A stretch of DNA of 11,034 nucleotides from JBEKYH01 sp049511115 (GTDB lineage: Bacteria > Planctomycetota > Phycisphaerae > Tepidisphaerales > Tepidisphaeraceae). This document shows, in pieces, positions 1 through 6,817 of the stretch. The DNA is taken from positions 1 to 11,034 of the forward strand of contig JBEKYH010000128.1 of NCBI GenBank assembly GCA_049511115.1. The letters are read 5' to 3'. Numbering within the stretch: position 1 is the stretch's first letter; the number at the start of each line of letters is the position of its first letter. The translations under genes were made by a program, and so were the position numbers. The notes under the pieces were generated by a model that worked only from the letters and a program-made list of their open reading frames with translations, made no database searches and was not told the DNA's origin.

Positions 1-129
1 ATAGAGTCTCCCAATAGATAACGGGCTGCGATAAAACGACTAGACCTAACGACCAGCCCTTTGGGCGGGAAAAAGAATCCGCCGCTCAGTCATCCGTGAC
101 TTGACCAATCGCCGAATGTATTGCATATC

Positions 130-149
130 GGCACCCCCCTATGGGAGCC
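130..149. terminator. Weak imperfect hairpin, possible end of an upstream transcript
   Basis: GGC at 130-132 can pair with GCC at 147-149, and CCC with GGG inside it, interrupted by one A-A mismatch. A moderately T-rich stretch (TTAACCTTCTT) follows directly. It could terminate a gene that ends before the window, but the stem is short and broken, so this is tentative. Confidence 0.2.
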
Positions 150-527
150 TTAACCTTCTTACCCAGACCACATAAGACAAATTCAGGGCAGCTCATGCGG
201 AACTTTTCACGGGCTATACTGGCGCGAAGAGGATTACCGGCTCACGAGCTTTGAAGTATTTTTTGCTGGTGATGTGATCGGTTTTGTAGTTTGCGGAGAG
301 CGGGCCGAGGCAATGCAAATCGCGGCGGGAATTGGCGCACATTTCCTTTAGAGAATCCGGCAGGCAGACAGATAAGAATAGAGATGCTTCTGCGCGCTCG
401 CTTTGAGCGCCATGCGTGTGAAACGCGTGCAGTTTGAAGATTGCAGTGTTTAGTCGGCGCCCGATCGATGCGAGAGTGGAGAGACTTCTCAATTCCGCGC
501 TGGCCCCTTAATCAACGGAAGAAACCG

Positions 528-534
528 AAGGAAA
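528..534 (+). promoter_or_regulatory. Ribosome binding site of the giant repeat protein
   Basis: AAGGAAA lies 6 to 8 bases before the ATG at 541, a good Shine-Dalgarno match at normal spacing. It fixes the start of the 1862-codon gene and keeps the LEPR-like N-terminal segment inside the protein. Confidence 0.65.
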
Positions 535-540
535 TGCCGC

Positions 541-3500
541 ATGTCCGCAAGACCACCGCAATCCGGCCGTTTATCGCGGGGCGGATTTTCCAAACATACT
601 AAGGCAGGTTCCCGGCAATTAGATGAAGCCGTGCGGCGATCGACAGCCCTGGGGCGCATTGAGCCGCTGGAAGGGCGGCTCCTGCTGAGCGGCAGCCCGT
701 CGCTGGTCGTCACTTTGGAGCCGCCAGGCTCCGTAACCGCCGGACATGCGTTTGGCATTGTAGTGACCGCGGAAAACGGCGACGGGAGCACCGACGCATC
801 CTTCGACGGAAGCGTTTCGGTCGCCGATCATTACGGCCAGCGAATCTACGGAACGACAACCGTGCAGGCAGTCAGCGGCGTGGCGACTTTCTCGGGCCTC
901 GCAGAGAAGACGGCCATCAACGGCGACGAACTGGAGGCGAGCAGCGCGGGTCTTTCGTCGGCGTACAGCAGCACATTCAACATCACCGCCGCGTCGGCGA
1001 CGCACCTGGTGGTTGCCGCGCCCGGAGATGTGCTGGCCAATGGCGCCTTCAGCCTGACGGTCGCGGCGGAGGATCAATACGGCAATGTCGATCCGACATT
1101 CAACGGTAACGTCACGCTGGCGCTGTCCGCTAATCCCGGCAATGCGACGCTGGGAGGAACGCTGACGGTGCAGGCGATCAGTGGCCTGGCCAGTTTCACC
1201 AACCTGACGATCAACAAGTTCAATAGCGGATACGCGCTGCGAGCCACCACAACTGGCTTGCCCAGTGCGACCAGCGGCACGTTTGCGGTCAGCGACCAGT
1301 TGGTGGTGACCACGCAGCCGCCGGTGAATGTGACGGCGGGGGCGGCCTTCAGTGTGGTGGTGACGGCCGAAGACGGATTGGGGCATGTGGACCCGTCGTT
1401 CCAGGGGACCGTGACGGCCGCAAACGGCGCTGGCAGCACGCTGGCGGGGGTATTATCGGTCCAGGCCGTCAACGGCGCGGCGACGTTTACGAGTCTGGCG
1501 GAAGACCAGGCTATTGCGTCCACGTATTTGACGGTCAGCGCTTTAGGGCAACAGCCAACGCAGACCAATACAATTGATGTTACTGCGACCGGGGCGACGC
1601 ATTTGTCCGCCGCAGCCCCAAGCGCAGTGTTGGCGAATGGCGCTTTCAGCGTGACCGTGTATGCCCTGGACCCATTCGGCAACACAGACGCAACATTCGA
1701 CGGGAGCGTCGCGCTTGCACTGGCAACGAATCCCGGCGGCGCGGCGCTGGGGGGAAGCCTGACCGCTCAGGCAGCCCACGGCGTGGCGGTTTTCTCGGGC
1801 ATTACCATCAACAAGCTGGGGACGGGCTATACCCTGAAGGCGAGCGCGACCAATCTCCGGTCGGTCACCACCACAGCGTTTAATGTGACGGATCAATTGG
1901 TGGTGACCACGCAGCCGCCGGCGAGCATCACGGCGGGCGACCCGTTTGGCATCGTAGTCACGGCGGAAGACGGCGACGGCAGGGTGGATACCGCTTTTGA
2001 TGGAAGCGTGTCGGTCAAAGACAATTACGGATATCAAGTCTACGGCGCGACGACGGTGCAGGCCGTCAATGGCGTGGCCAGCTTTTCAGGGCTCGCCGAG
2101 CATATTGCAATTAATGGGGATGAGCTGGAAGCAACCAGCGCGGGGCTGCCGACGGCGTTGAGCGGCTCATTCAATATTACCGGTATGTCGGCGACGCATC
2201 TGACGGTGGCTGCTCCCGATAATGTCGTCGTCAACGGCGCGTTCACTCTTACGGTGGATGCCGAGGACCAGTACGGCAATGTCGATCCGGCCTTCAGCGG
2301 GAATGTAACACTCGCTTTATCCACGAACCCCGGCAGCGCGACTCTGGGAGGAACGGCAACCGTCGAGGCGGTGAAGGGCGTGGCGACCTTCTCTGGCCTA
2401 ACCATCAACATGCTGGCGAATGGTTACACGCTGGAGGCGACTACTCCCGGGCTGAATTCCGGGGCCACCCTGGCGTTCAATGTCACCGATCAACTGGTGG
2501 TAGCCACGCAGCCGCCGGAAAACCTGCCGGTCGGCATGGCTTTTGGCGTGGTGGTCGATGTCGAAAACGGGGATGGCGTGGTCGACACATCATTCGACGG
2601 GAACGTCACCGTCCGCGATTACTACGGACATCACCTCTATGGGACCACGACGGTGCAGGCCGCCAATGGCGTGGCTACGTTCACCGGATTATCGGAGGAG
2701 GTGGCGTTTACCGGCGATTCGCTGGAAATCACCAGCAGTGGCCTCCCGGCGGCTTATAGCGCGTCGTTCAATGACGTCGGACAGGCCGCATCGCAATTGG
2801 TGCCGGCAGCGCCCGGCGCGGTAGTGGTGAATGGCGCGTTCAGCGTGACAGTGAAGGCCGCCGATCAATTTGGAAACGTCGATCCCACGTTTAACGGGAC
2901 CGTGACGTTGGCTCTGTCGTCGAATCCCGGTGACGCCACTCTGGGCGGAATTCTAACGGCGCAGGCGTTCAACGGCATCGCCACGTTTTCCGGCCTGACC
3001 ATCAACCAGCCGGGAAATGGCTACACGTTGCAGGCGAGCACGCCCGCACTTGGTTCGGTATCTGCCGGCCCGATTAATGCGACCTACGAATTAGCGGTGA
3101 TCACGCAGCCGCCGAGCAATTTCTCCGCTGACACGCCTTTTGGAGTGGCTGTTGCCGTTGAGGATGGGAACGGCGTCGTGCAGACCTCATTCAACGGCAG
3201 TGTGAGCATCACCGATGCGTCGGGCAACAATCTCTATGGCACAACCACGGTGACGGCGGCGAATGGAATCGCCAGCTTCGCGGGTTTGACGGAAGGGACT
3301 GCGAACAACGGTGATGAGCTCGACGTGAGCAGCAGCGGCTTGCCAACGGTATCAACAAGCCCGTTCAATGTGGCGGCATTGACCGCGACGCAACTGACGG
3401 CGGCAGCGCCCGGCGGAGTTTTGACCAATGGCGCGTTCACCGTAAGCGTCGATGCGGTAGACGCAAATGGCGTCCTTGACTCGACGTTCAACGGCGAGGT

Positions 3501-6129
3501 GACGCTGGCGTTCTCGGCCAATCCGCACAATGCCACACTTGCCGGGACGCTGACGGTGCAGGCGTTCAATGGCGTGGCCACCTTCACGGGGCTTACGATC
3601 AACAAACTGGGCGGCGGTTATGCGCTGCAGGCCAGTGCGATCGGTTTGACCAACGCTACCACCGCGGCGTTCAACGTTTCCGACCTATTGGTCGTGACGG
3701 CGCAGCCTCCCAGCACGATATCGGCCGCCGCGCCGTTTGGCTTGGTCGTCACGGCTGAGGATGGGTTGGGGCATACAGATACGACTTTCAATGGCTCGGT
3801 CACGCTTGGAAACGGCGCGGGTAACGCGCTGACGGGTTCGTCGTCGAGTGCGGCGGTTAACGGAGTGGCCACCTTCAGCGGTTTGGCGACCACCAACCTC
3901 GGGAGCGGCGATACGCTGCAAGCCAGTTCCCCTGGCTTGAACAGCGCGACCACCAGCCCGTTTAATGTGGTGGATGTATTGGTCGTCACCACGCAGCCGC
4001 CCGGCACGGTGACAGCCGGCGCGCCGTTTGGGCTGATTGTTACCGCCGAGGACGGGCCGGGGGTTGTGGATACATCCTTCCACGGGATGGTGACTGTCGC
4101 GGACAATAACGGCAATTCTCTGTCCGGAAAGCTGTCGATAACGGCGGTGAACGGAGTCGCCAGTTTTTCCGGGCTTAGCGAAAGTAATGTGTTAAGCAGT
4201 GATTCGCTGGCGATAACCAGCAGCGGATTGGCGTCGCAGATCAGCCAGACGTTCGCTGTGGTGGCGCCGGCCCACGAGATTCCGCCGGCGGGCGTTATTT
4301 TCGCGGTCGCGCCAAGTGCGGGCGTCGCGGGATCGGCCATTAATCCGGCGATTGTCGTGGATGTTGTGGATTCAAATAACGATGTCGTCGCGACCGACGA
4401 GTCGCAGGTCACGCTGACGGTTCAAACCGGGCCGACCGGAGCCGCCGTTGGCGAAACGTTCATGGCAACCGCCGTCAATGGCGTGGCGACGTTCAGCAAT
4501 ATCGCTTTCGACGTGGCGGGCAGCGATTACACGCTCAAGGCCAGCGATCAATCGCTCACCACGGCGATATCGGGCCAATTTACGATCAGTCCCGCCGCCG
4601 CGGATAAGCTGGTGATTGTCCAGCAGCCAACCTCCGTAGTTGCAGGAACGGCGATCAGCCCCGCGATCACGTTCGATGTGGAAGACCAGTTCGACAACGT
4701 GGTGACCGACGATACTTCCATGGTGGCGCTCGCGGTGCAAACGCCGGCCGGCCAGACGCTGGGTGGAACGGATTCCATGCAAGCCAATGGCGGCGTGGCG
4801 ACGTTGAGCAACGTCGTTCTGGATACCGCGGGCGCCTATACGCTGACGGCGACCGATGGCTCGCTCCCACCCGTGACGACTGCAAGTTTCGACGTGATTC
4901 CTGCCGCGGCAAATAAGCTGGTGTTCACGCAACAGCCGGTGAATACGACGACAACCGCCGCCATCAGCCCGGCCATTTTGGTGACGGTGGAGGATCAGTT
5001 TGGCAATGTCGTGACAAGCAACGGCTCGAAGGTGACCCTCGCGCTGAGCAAGAGTCCGGCCGGCGCGGTGTTGGGCGGGACAGTGAGCGTGCACGCTGCC
5101 AGCGGCGTCGCGACGTTCAGCGACATTCTGCCCAACAAGGCTGGCGCGTATGCGCTTAGCGCGGCGGATGGCGCGCTGATCGGCGCGACCTCCGCTAATT
5201 TCAGCGTCGGGCAGTTGGCGATCAGCCAGCAGCCGGGCAACACGGCCGCAGGCACGGGCTTTTCAGTCGTCGCGGACGTGGCGAAGCCGAGCGGCAAAGT
5301 CATCGCCGCCGATGATTCACAGGCGAGCATTTCGATCACCAAGGGACCGGCCGGAGGAATGCTGAGCGGCACAACCAGCGCCACGGCCGTGAAGGGTGTG
5401 GCCACTTTCAGCGGCCTGTCGCTCAGCAAGGCCGGCAATTATACGCTGGCCATCCGTGACGGCGGAATGACCGTTAAAACAGTGAAATTCACCGTCAGCG
5501 CCGCCGCCGCGGCGAACATCGTGTTTACGCAGAATCCGACGCCTGTCACCGCCGGCGAGGCGATCATGCCGGTCATTTCCGTCTCCGTGACGGATTCCTT
5601 CGGCAATCCGGTCAGCGGCATCAAAGTGAAGCTCGCCATCGCCAGCGGCCCAGCCGGCGCGACGTTGACCGGCAAGCTTAATTCAACCACGCAAAACGGC
5701 GTGGCGACCTTTAGCGGCATCTCCCTGACACAGGCCGGCGAATACACGCTCAAGGCGACGCATGGCTCGGTCACGACGACCTCGAGCCAGTTTGCGGTGA
5801 GTCCCGCCGCGGCGGCCAAACTGGTGTTCGAACAGCAGCCAACGGGCGCCGCGGTTGGGGCGCACATCACTCCGGCCATCGCGGTGGACGTCGAGGATTC
5901 GTTCGGCAACGTGGTCACCAACGACGATTCCAACGTGACCCTGCTCATCAAGCCCAACTCCGGCCCGGCCGGCGCTATCCTCGACGGCACGCTCACCGTC
6001 TCCGCGCAGAATGGCGTGGCCATGTTCAGCGACATTTCGCTGACCGAAGCGGGGACATACCGGCTGAAGGCGAGGGACGGTAGTCTGCCCGCGGCCAAGT
6101 CGATGGCGTTCAGTATTCTCGCGGCGTAG
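541..6129 (+). CDS. Giant LEPR-XLL-type exported repeat protein with 18 Ig/Big-like modules
   Basis: Predicted 1862-residue envelope or secreted protein. Residues 1-39 are basic and polar; residues 40-51 read IEPLEGRLLLSG, a variant of the LEPR-XLL motif that marks large exported planctomycete proteins. No classical signal peptide follows. From residue 55 to the end the chain consists of modules of about 97-105 residues. Seven A modules start with LVVTTQPP-type strands (residues 55, 254, 453, 652, 851, 1050, 1147). Five B modules start with HLxxAAP-type strands (156, 355, 554, 753, 952). Six C modules start with LVFTQQP-type strands (1252, 1357, 1460, 1559, 1660, 1761). Each carries an ED-x-x-GNVD-like turn and an NGVATFSGL core, as in Big-1/invasin or filamin-like beta sandwiches. 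No enzyme domain, dockerin, PEP-CTERM or C-terminal anchor is visible; the chain ends SILAA. A structural, adhesive or matrix role is inferred, and ligands are unknown. ATG 541 is supported by AAGGAAA upstream. Confidence 0.88.
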   Translation: MSARPPQSGRLSRGGFSKHTKAGSRQLDEAVRRSTALGRIEPLEGRLLLSGSPSLVVTLEPPGSVTAGHAFGIVVTAENGDGSTDASFDGSVSVADHYGQRIYGTTTVQAVSGVATFSGLAEKTAINGDELEASSAGLSSAYSSTFNITAASATHLVVAAPGDVLANGAFSLTVAAEDQYGNVDPTFNGNVTLALSANPGNATLGGTLTVQAISGLASFTNLTINKFNSGYALRATTTGLPSATSGTFAVSDQLVVTTQPPVNVTAGAAFSVVVTAEDGLGHVDPSFQGTVTAANGAGSTLAGVLSVQAVNGAATFTSLAEDQAIASTYLTVSALGQQPTQTNTIDVTATGATHLSAAAPSAVLANGAFSVTVYALDPFGNTDATFDGSVALALATNPGGAALGGSLTAQAAHGVAVFSGITINKLGTGYTLKASATNLRSVTTTAFNVTDQLVVTTQPPASITAGDPFGIVVTAEDGDGRVDTAFDGSVSVKDNYGYQVYGATTVQAVNGVASFSGLAEHIAINGDELEATSAGLPTALSGSFNITGMSATHLTVAAPDNVVVNGAFTLTVDAEDQYGNVDPAFSGNVTLALSTNPGSATLGGTATVEAVKGVATFSGLTINMLANGYTLEATTPGLNSGATLAFNVTDQLVVATQPPENLPVGMAFGVVVDVENGDGVVDTSFDGNVTVRDYYGHHLYGTTTVQAANGVATFTGLSEEVAFTGDSLEITSSGLPAAYSASFNDVGQAASQLVPAAPGAVVVNGAFSVTVKAADQFGNVDPTFNGTVTLALSSNPGDATLGGILTAQAFNGIATFSGLTINQPGNGYTLQASTPALGSVSAGPINATYELAVITQPPSNFSADTPFGVAVAVEDGNGVVQTSFNGSVSITDASGNNLYGTTTVTAANGIASFAGLTEGTANNGDELDVSSSGLPTVSTSPFNVAALTATQLTAAAPGGVLTNGAFTVSVDAVDANGVLDSTFNGEVTLAFSANPHNATLAGTLTVQAFNGVATFTGLTINKLGGGYALQASAIGLTNATTAAFNVSDLLVVTAQPPSTISAAAPFGLVVTAEDGLGHTDTTFNGSVTLGNGAGNALTGSSSSAAVNGVATFSGLATTNLGSGDTLQASSPGLNSATTSPFNVVDVLVVTTQPPGTVTAGAPFGLIVTAEDGPGVVDTSFHGMVTVADNNGNSLSGKLSITAVNGVASFSGLSESNVLSSDSLAITSSGLASQISQTFAVVAPAHEIPPAGVIFAVAPSAGVAGSAINPAIVVDVVDSNNDVVATDESQVTLTVQTGPTGAAVGETFMATAVNGVATFSNIAFDVAGSDYTLKASDQSLTTAISGQFTISPAAADKLVIVQQPTSVVAGTAISPAITFDVEDQFDNVVTDDTSMVALAVQTPAGQTLGGTDSMQANGGVATLSNVVLDTAGAYTLTATDGSLPPVTTASFDVIPAAANKLVFTQQPVNTTTTAAISPAILVTVEDQFGNVVTSNGSKVTLALSKSPAGAVLGGTVSVHAASGVATFSDILPNKAGAYALSAADGALIGATSANFSVGQLAISQQPGNTAAGTGFSVVADVAKPSGKVIAADDSQASISITKGPAGGMLSGTTSATAVKGVATFSGLSLSKAGNYTLAIRDGGMTVKTVKFTVSAAAAANIVFTQNPTPVTAGEAIMPVISVSVTDSFGNPVSGIKVKLAIASGPAGATLTGKLNSTTQNGVATFSGISLTQAGEYTLKATHGSVTTTSSQFAVSPAAAAKLVFEQQPTGAAVGAHITPAIAVDVEDSFGNVVTNDDSNVTLLIKPNSGPAGAILDGTLTVSAQNGVAMFSDISLTEAGTYRLKARDGSLPAAKSMAFSILAA
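658..693 (+). other. LEPR-XLL-like N-terminal motif (IEPLEGRLLLSG)
   Basis: Residues 40-51 of the giant protein. In Planctomycetota many very large extracellular proteins start with a basic segment followed by F/LEP-LE-x-R-x-LLS, thought to be linked to export or cell-surface targeting. Here Gly replaces the usual Pro before Arg. The motif sits directly before the first beta module, so the N-terminal 50 residues probably act as a targeting segment rather than a folded domain. Confidence 0.75.
703..4293 (+). repeat. Alternating A/B module array (A-B x5, then A-A)
   Basis: Coding tandem repeat. Module starts fall at 703, 1006, 1300, 1603, 1897, 2200, 2494, 2797, 3091, 3394, 3688 and 3979. The spacing is exactly 303 then 294 bases, five times over, giving a 597-base (199-residue) super-unit; the array ends with two consecutive A modules (291 bases apart). 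A modules contain TTQPP-x-x-VTAG and AEDGxGxVDTSFDG; B modules contain NGAF, DQYGNVDPTFNG, LALSxNPGxATLGG and ATFSGLTINK. A1, A3, A4 and A5 carry a YG-x-x-x-YG-like segment, whereas A2 and A6 carry a shorter NGAG segment, so there are A subtypes. Confidence 0.88.
4294..6126 (+). repeat. C-type Big-1-like module array (six copies)
   Basis: Six tandem modules start at 4294, 4609, 4918, 5215, 5518 and 5821 (spacing 297 to 315 bases). Typical elements are a PAAANKLVF-like linker, QQP, AISPAI, VEDQFGNVVT followed by SxVTLA, GPAGA-x-LGGT, GVATFSxI, AGxYTLxAxDGSL and a terminal FxVSPAA. These match the general pattern of bacterial Big-1/invasin-like Ig folds. C4 is degenerate: it lacks the AISPAI element and the GNVV turn. 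The linkers are Ala-rich, unlike in the A/B array. Confidence 0.82.
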
Positions 6130-6207
6130 TAAGAAGCTAAGCGGACCAACTCGCGCCATATTCGTGTTATCCGTATTGCGGCCCTTTCTGTCTAACCAAG
6201 AGAAGGC

Positions 6208-6233
6208 GGTCCGCGATGCGCGCGATGCGGACC
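6208..6233. terminator. Inverted repeat downstream of the giant gene
   Basis: GGTCCGC (6208-6214) and GCGGACC (6227-6233) form a perfect 7-bp stem with a 12-base loop, 78 bases after the giant gene's stop. No T-run follows on the plus strand. On the minus strand the stem is followed by a pyrimidine-rich GCCTTCTCTT. It may act as a terminator or an RNA-stabilising 3' end; direction is uncertain. Confidence 0.35.
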
Positions 6234-6281
6234 CTACAAGTGCCCGAGGCGTGATCCCGCACGCACATTTAGAAACAGAGC

Positions 6282-6309
6282 GGCCACGGCGAGTGTGACT
6301 GCCGTGGCC
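6282..6309 (-). terminator. Probable intrinsic terminator of the minus-strand small gene
   Basis: GGCCACGGC (6282-6290) and GCCGTGGCC (6301-6309) form a perfect 9-bp GC-rich stem with a 10-base loop. Read on the minus strand it is followed by GCTCTGTTTCT, which is T-rich; on the plus strand the following bases are A-rich. It lies about 70 bases beyond the stop of the 71-residue gene, so it most likely terminates that transcript. Confidence 0.5.
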
Positions 6310-6334
6310 CGAACAAAACGGAATCGTCCAATCA

Positions 6335-6358
6335 GAATCGCCGCGTTTACGGCGATTC
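6335..6358. repeat. Perfect 9-bp hairpin just beyond the small gene
   Basis: GAATCGCCG (6335-6343) and CGGCGATTC (6350-6358) form a perfect stem with a 6-base loop, 20 bases downstream of the small gene's stop on the minus strand. There is no immediate T-run, although GATTCCGTTTTG follows on the minus strand after a short gap. It could be part of a double terminator with the 6282-6309 hairpin or a protective 3' structure. Confidence 0.45.
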
Positions 6359-6378
6359 CCTGTGAGACGAGTTTTGAC

Positions 6379-6594
6379 CTAATCACTCTGGCGCTGCCAA
6401 TCGTCTTCCTGGTGGTTGCCGGCGTTACGATCGCCGTTGACTTGACGGCGGCCATTCTTTTGAGACTGCTCAGCCTGGCGGGCGCTGCCACGATTGGCGT
6501 TGTCCGTCACCTGATTGGTCTCGCTCATGTGGTCGCTGTCCTGAACCATGTACTCGCCGCCGAAGCGGTCCTGGCTGTTGCCTACCTGTGCCAT
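6379..6594 (-). CDS. Small hydrophilic Gln/Asn/Asp-rich protein (71 aa), unknown function
   Basis: I do not recognise a family. The 71-residue product is almost free of hydrophobic residues and dominated by Gln, Asn, Asp, Arg, Gly and Ser; it has no Cys and a single Trp near the C-terminus. It is probably soluble and largely disordered. Evidence that it is real: AAAAGGAG ends 6 bases before the ATG; third codon positions are strongly C/G (AAC, GGC, CAG, CGC, GAC), as expected for coding in this genome; the leader is highly structured; and inverted repeats that can serve as terminators follow the stop. An overlapping plus-strand open frame (6295-6834) is hydrophobic only because it is the complement of these codons; it has a GTG start and no Shine-Dalgarno. 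The gene is divergent from the MocR regulator, which suggests it may be the regulator's target. Confidence 0.7.
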   Translation of the reverse strand: MAQVGNSQDRFGGEYMVQDSDHMSETNQVTDNANRGSARQAEQSQKNGRRQVNGDRNAGNHQEDDWQRQSD

Positions 6595-6600
6595 AACGAA

Positions 6601-6608
6601 CTCCTTTT
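6601..6608 (-). promoter_or_regulatory. Strong Shine-Dalgarno of the 71-residue gene
   Basis: On the minus strand AAAAGGAG lies 6 bases before the ATG at 6594. This is the best ribosome binding site in the window and the main reason for preferring this frame over overlapping ones. Confidence 0.75.
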
Positions 6609-6690
6609 AAAATCCCACCGCCTCGCATCGGCGAACTGGAAAGCACCGAGACGGTCTCGGTGTTATGCCGAAGCATGGGGTGGGCTTTCA
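6609..6690 (-). ncRNA. Candidate structured leader RNA (possible cis-regulatory element)
   Basis: Read on the minus strand, the segment can form four helices. P1: GAAAG (6689-6685) with CUUUC (6643-6639). P2: AUGC (6676-6673) with GCAU (6668-6665), closed by a UUCG tetraloop in the stable C(UUCG)G context. P3: 8 bp, CACCGAGA (6662-6655) with UCUCGGUG (6651-6644), with a 3-base loop. Possible pseudoknot: CCCACC (6684-6679) with GGUGGG (6619-6614), which abuts P1 and ends shortly before the Shine-Dalgarno. The UUCG loop exists only in the minus-strand RNA, which argues for this orientation. I match it to no riboswitch class I know. It could be a riboswitch, a protein-binding leader or merely a stabilising 5' end. 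Confidence 0.45.
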
Positions 6691-6701
6691 CGTGCATTAG
6701 C

Positions 6702-6729
6702 TTGCCATTTATATCGGCATCAGTACAGT
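6702..6729 (+). promoter_or_regulatory. Possible promoter of the MocR regulator gene
   Basis: TTGCCA (6702-6707) and TACAGT (6724-6729) are separated by 16 bases and resemble sigma70-type -35 and -10 boxes. The -10 box overlaps the first GTAC-centred repeat, so a protein bound there would block RNA polymerase. Planctomycete promoters are poorly conserved, so this remains tentative. Confidence 0.3.
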
Positions 6730-6816
6730 ATCAGCGCACAAGAATTGTATCCGGTACAGTTAAAAATCCGAAAATCTGTACTGATTACTTCAATGCAAAA
6801 CTGTACTGGTCCGTAC
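6721..6816. promoter_or_regulatory. Cluster of GTAC-centred repeats, probable MocR operator array
   Basis: CAGTACAG (6721-6728) is the exact reverse complement of CTGTACTG, which occurs twice as a direct repeat (6776-6783 and 6801-6808, 25 bases apart). GGTACAG (6753-6759) is a near copy of the first, and a further GTAC sits at 6813-6816, directly before the regulator's ATG. MocR-type regulators commonly bind repeated or inverted half-sites next to their own gene, so autoregulation and control of the divergent small gene are likely. Confidence 0.55.
6744..6772 (-). promoter_or_regulatory. Possible promoter of the divergent small gene
   Basis: On the minus strand TTCGGA (6772-6767) and TACAAT (6749-6744) are 17 bases apart; the -10 box is a good match, the -35 box poor. 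A GTAC-centred repeat lies in the spacer. Transcription from here would include the structured leader. A later start near 6700, using the TATAAA at 6713-6708, is an alternative. Confidence 0.25.
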
Positions 6817-6817
6817 C

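Larger units (their letters stand above)
1..540. other. Leader region without a convincing gene
   Basis: I see no credible gene in this stretch. The only longer open frame (minus strand, about 492 to 214) would need a TTG start, has no Shine-Dalgarno sequence and encodes no recognisable motif. The sequence is less GC-rich than the coding regions, particularly around 241-310. It holds a weak imperfect hairpin at 130-149, a TTGACC hexamer near 103 that could be a -35 box, and a TATACT hexamer at 215-220 that could be a -10 box without a good -35 partner. The end of the region (528-534) holds the ribosome binding site of the next gene, so part of it is probably the promoter and 5' untranslated region of the giant repeat protein. 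Confidence 0.5.

Noticed and set aside
215..220. TATACT as a firm promoter for the giant gene
   Set aside because: No acceptable -35 box lies 16 to 18 bases upstream, and it would give a leader of over 300 bases.
214..492. Minus-strand 92-codon open frame in the leader region
   Set aside because: TTG start, no Shine-Dalgarno, no motif, and overlap with the probable leader of the giant gene.
3618..4412. Long minus-strand open frame (264 codons) inside the giant gene, and several similar ones
   Set aside because: These repeat-like antisense frames mirror the codon bias and repeats of the plus-strand gene; they have no ribosome sites or known motifs.
703..6126. CRISPR array or DNA-level satellite
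   Set aside because: The periodicity is about 300 bases, coding and in frame, with silent divergence between copies; there are no short identical repeats with unique spacers.
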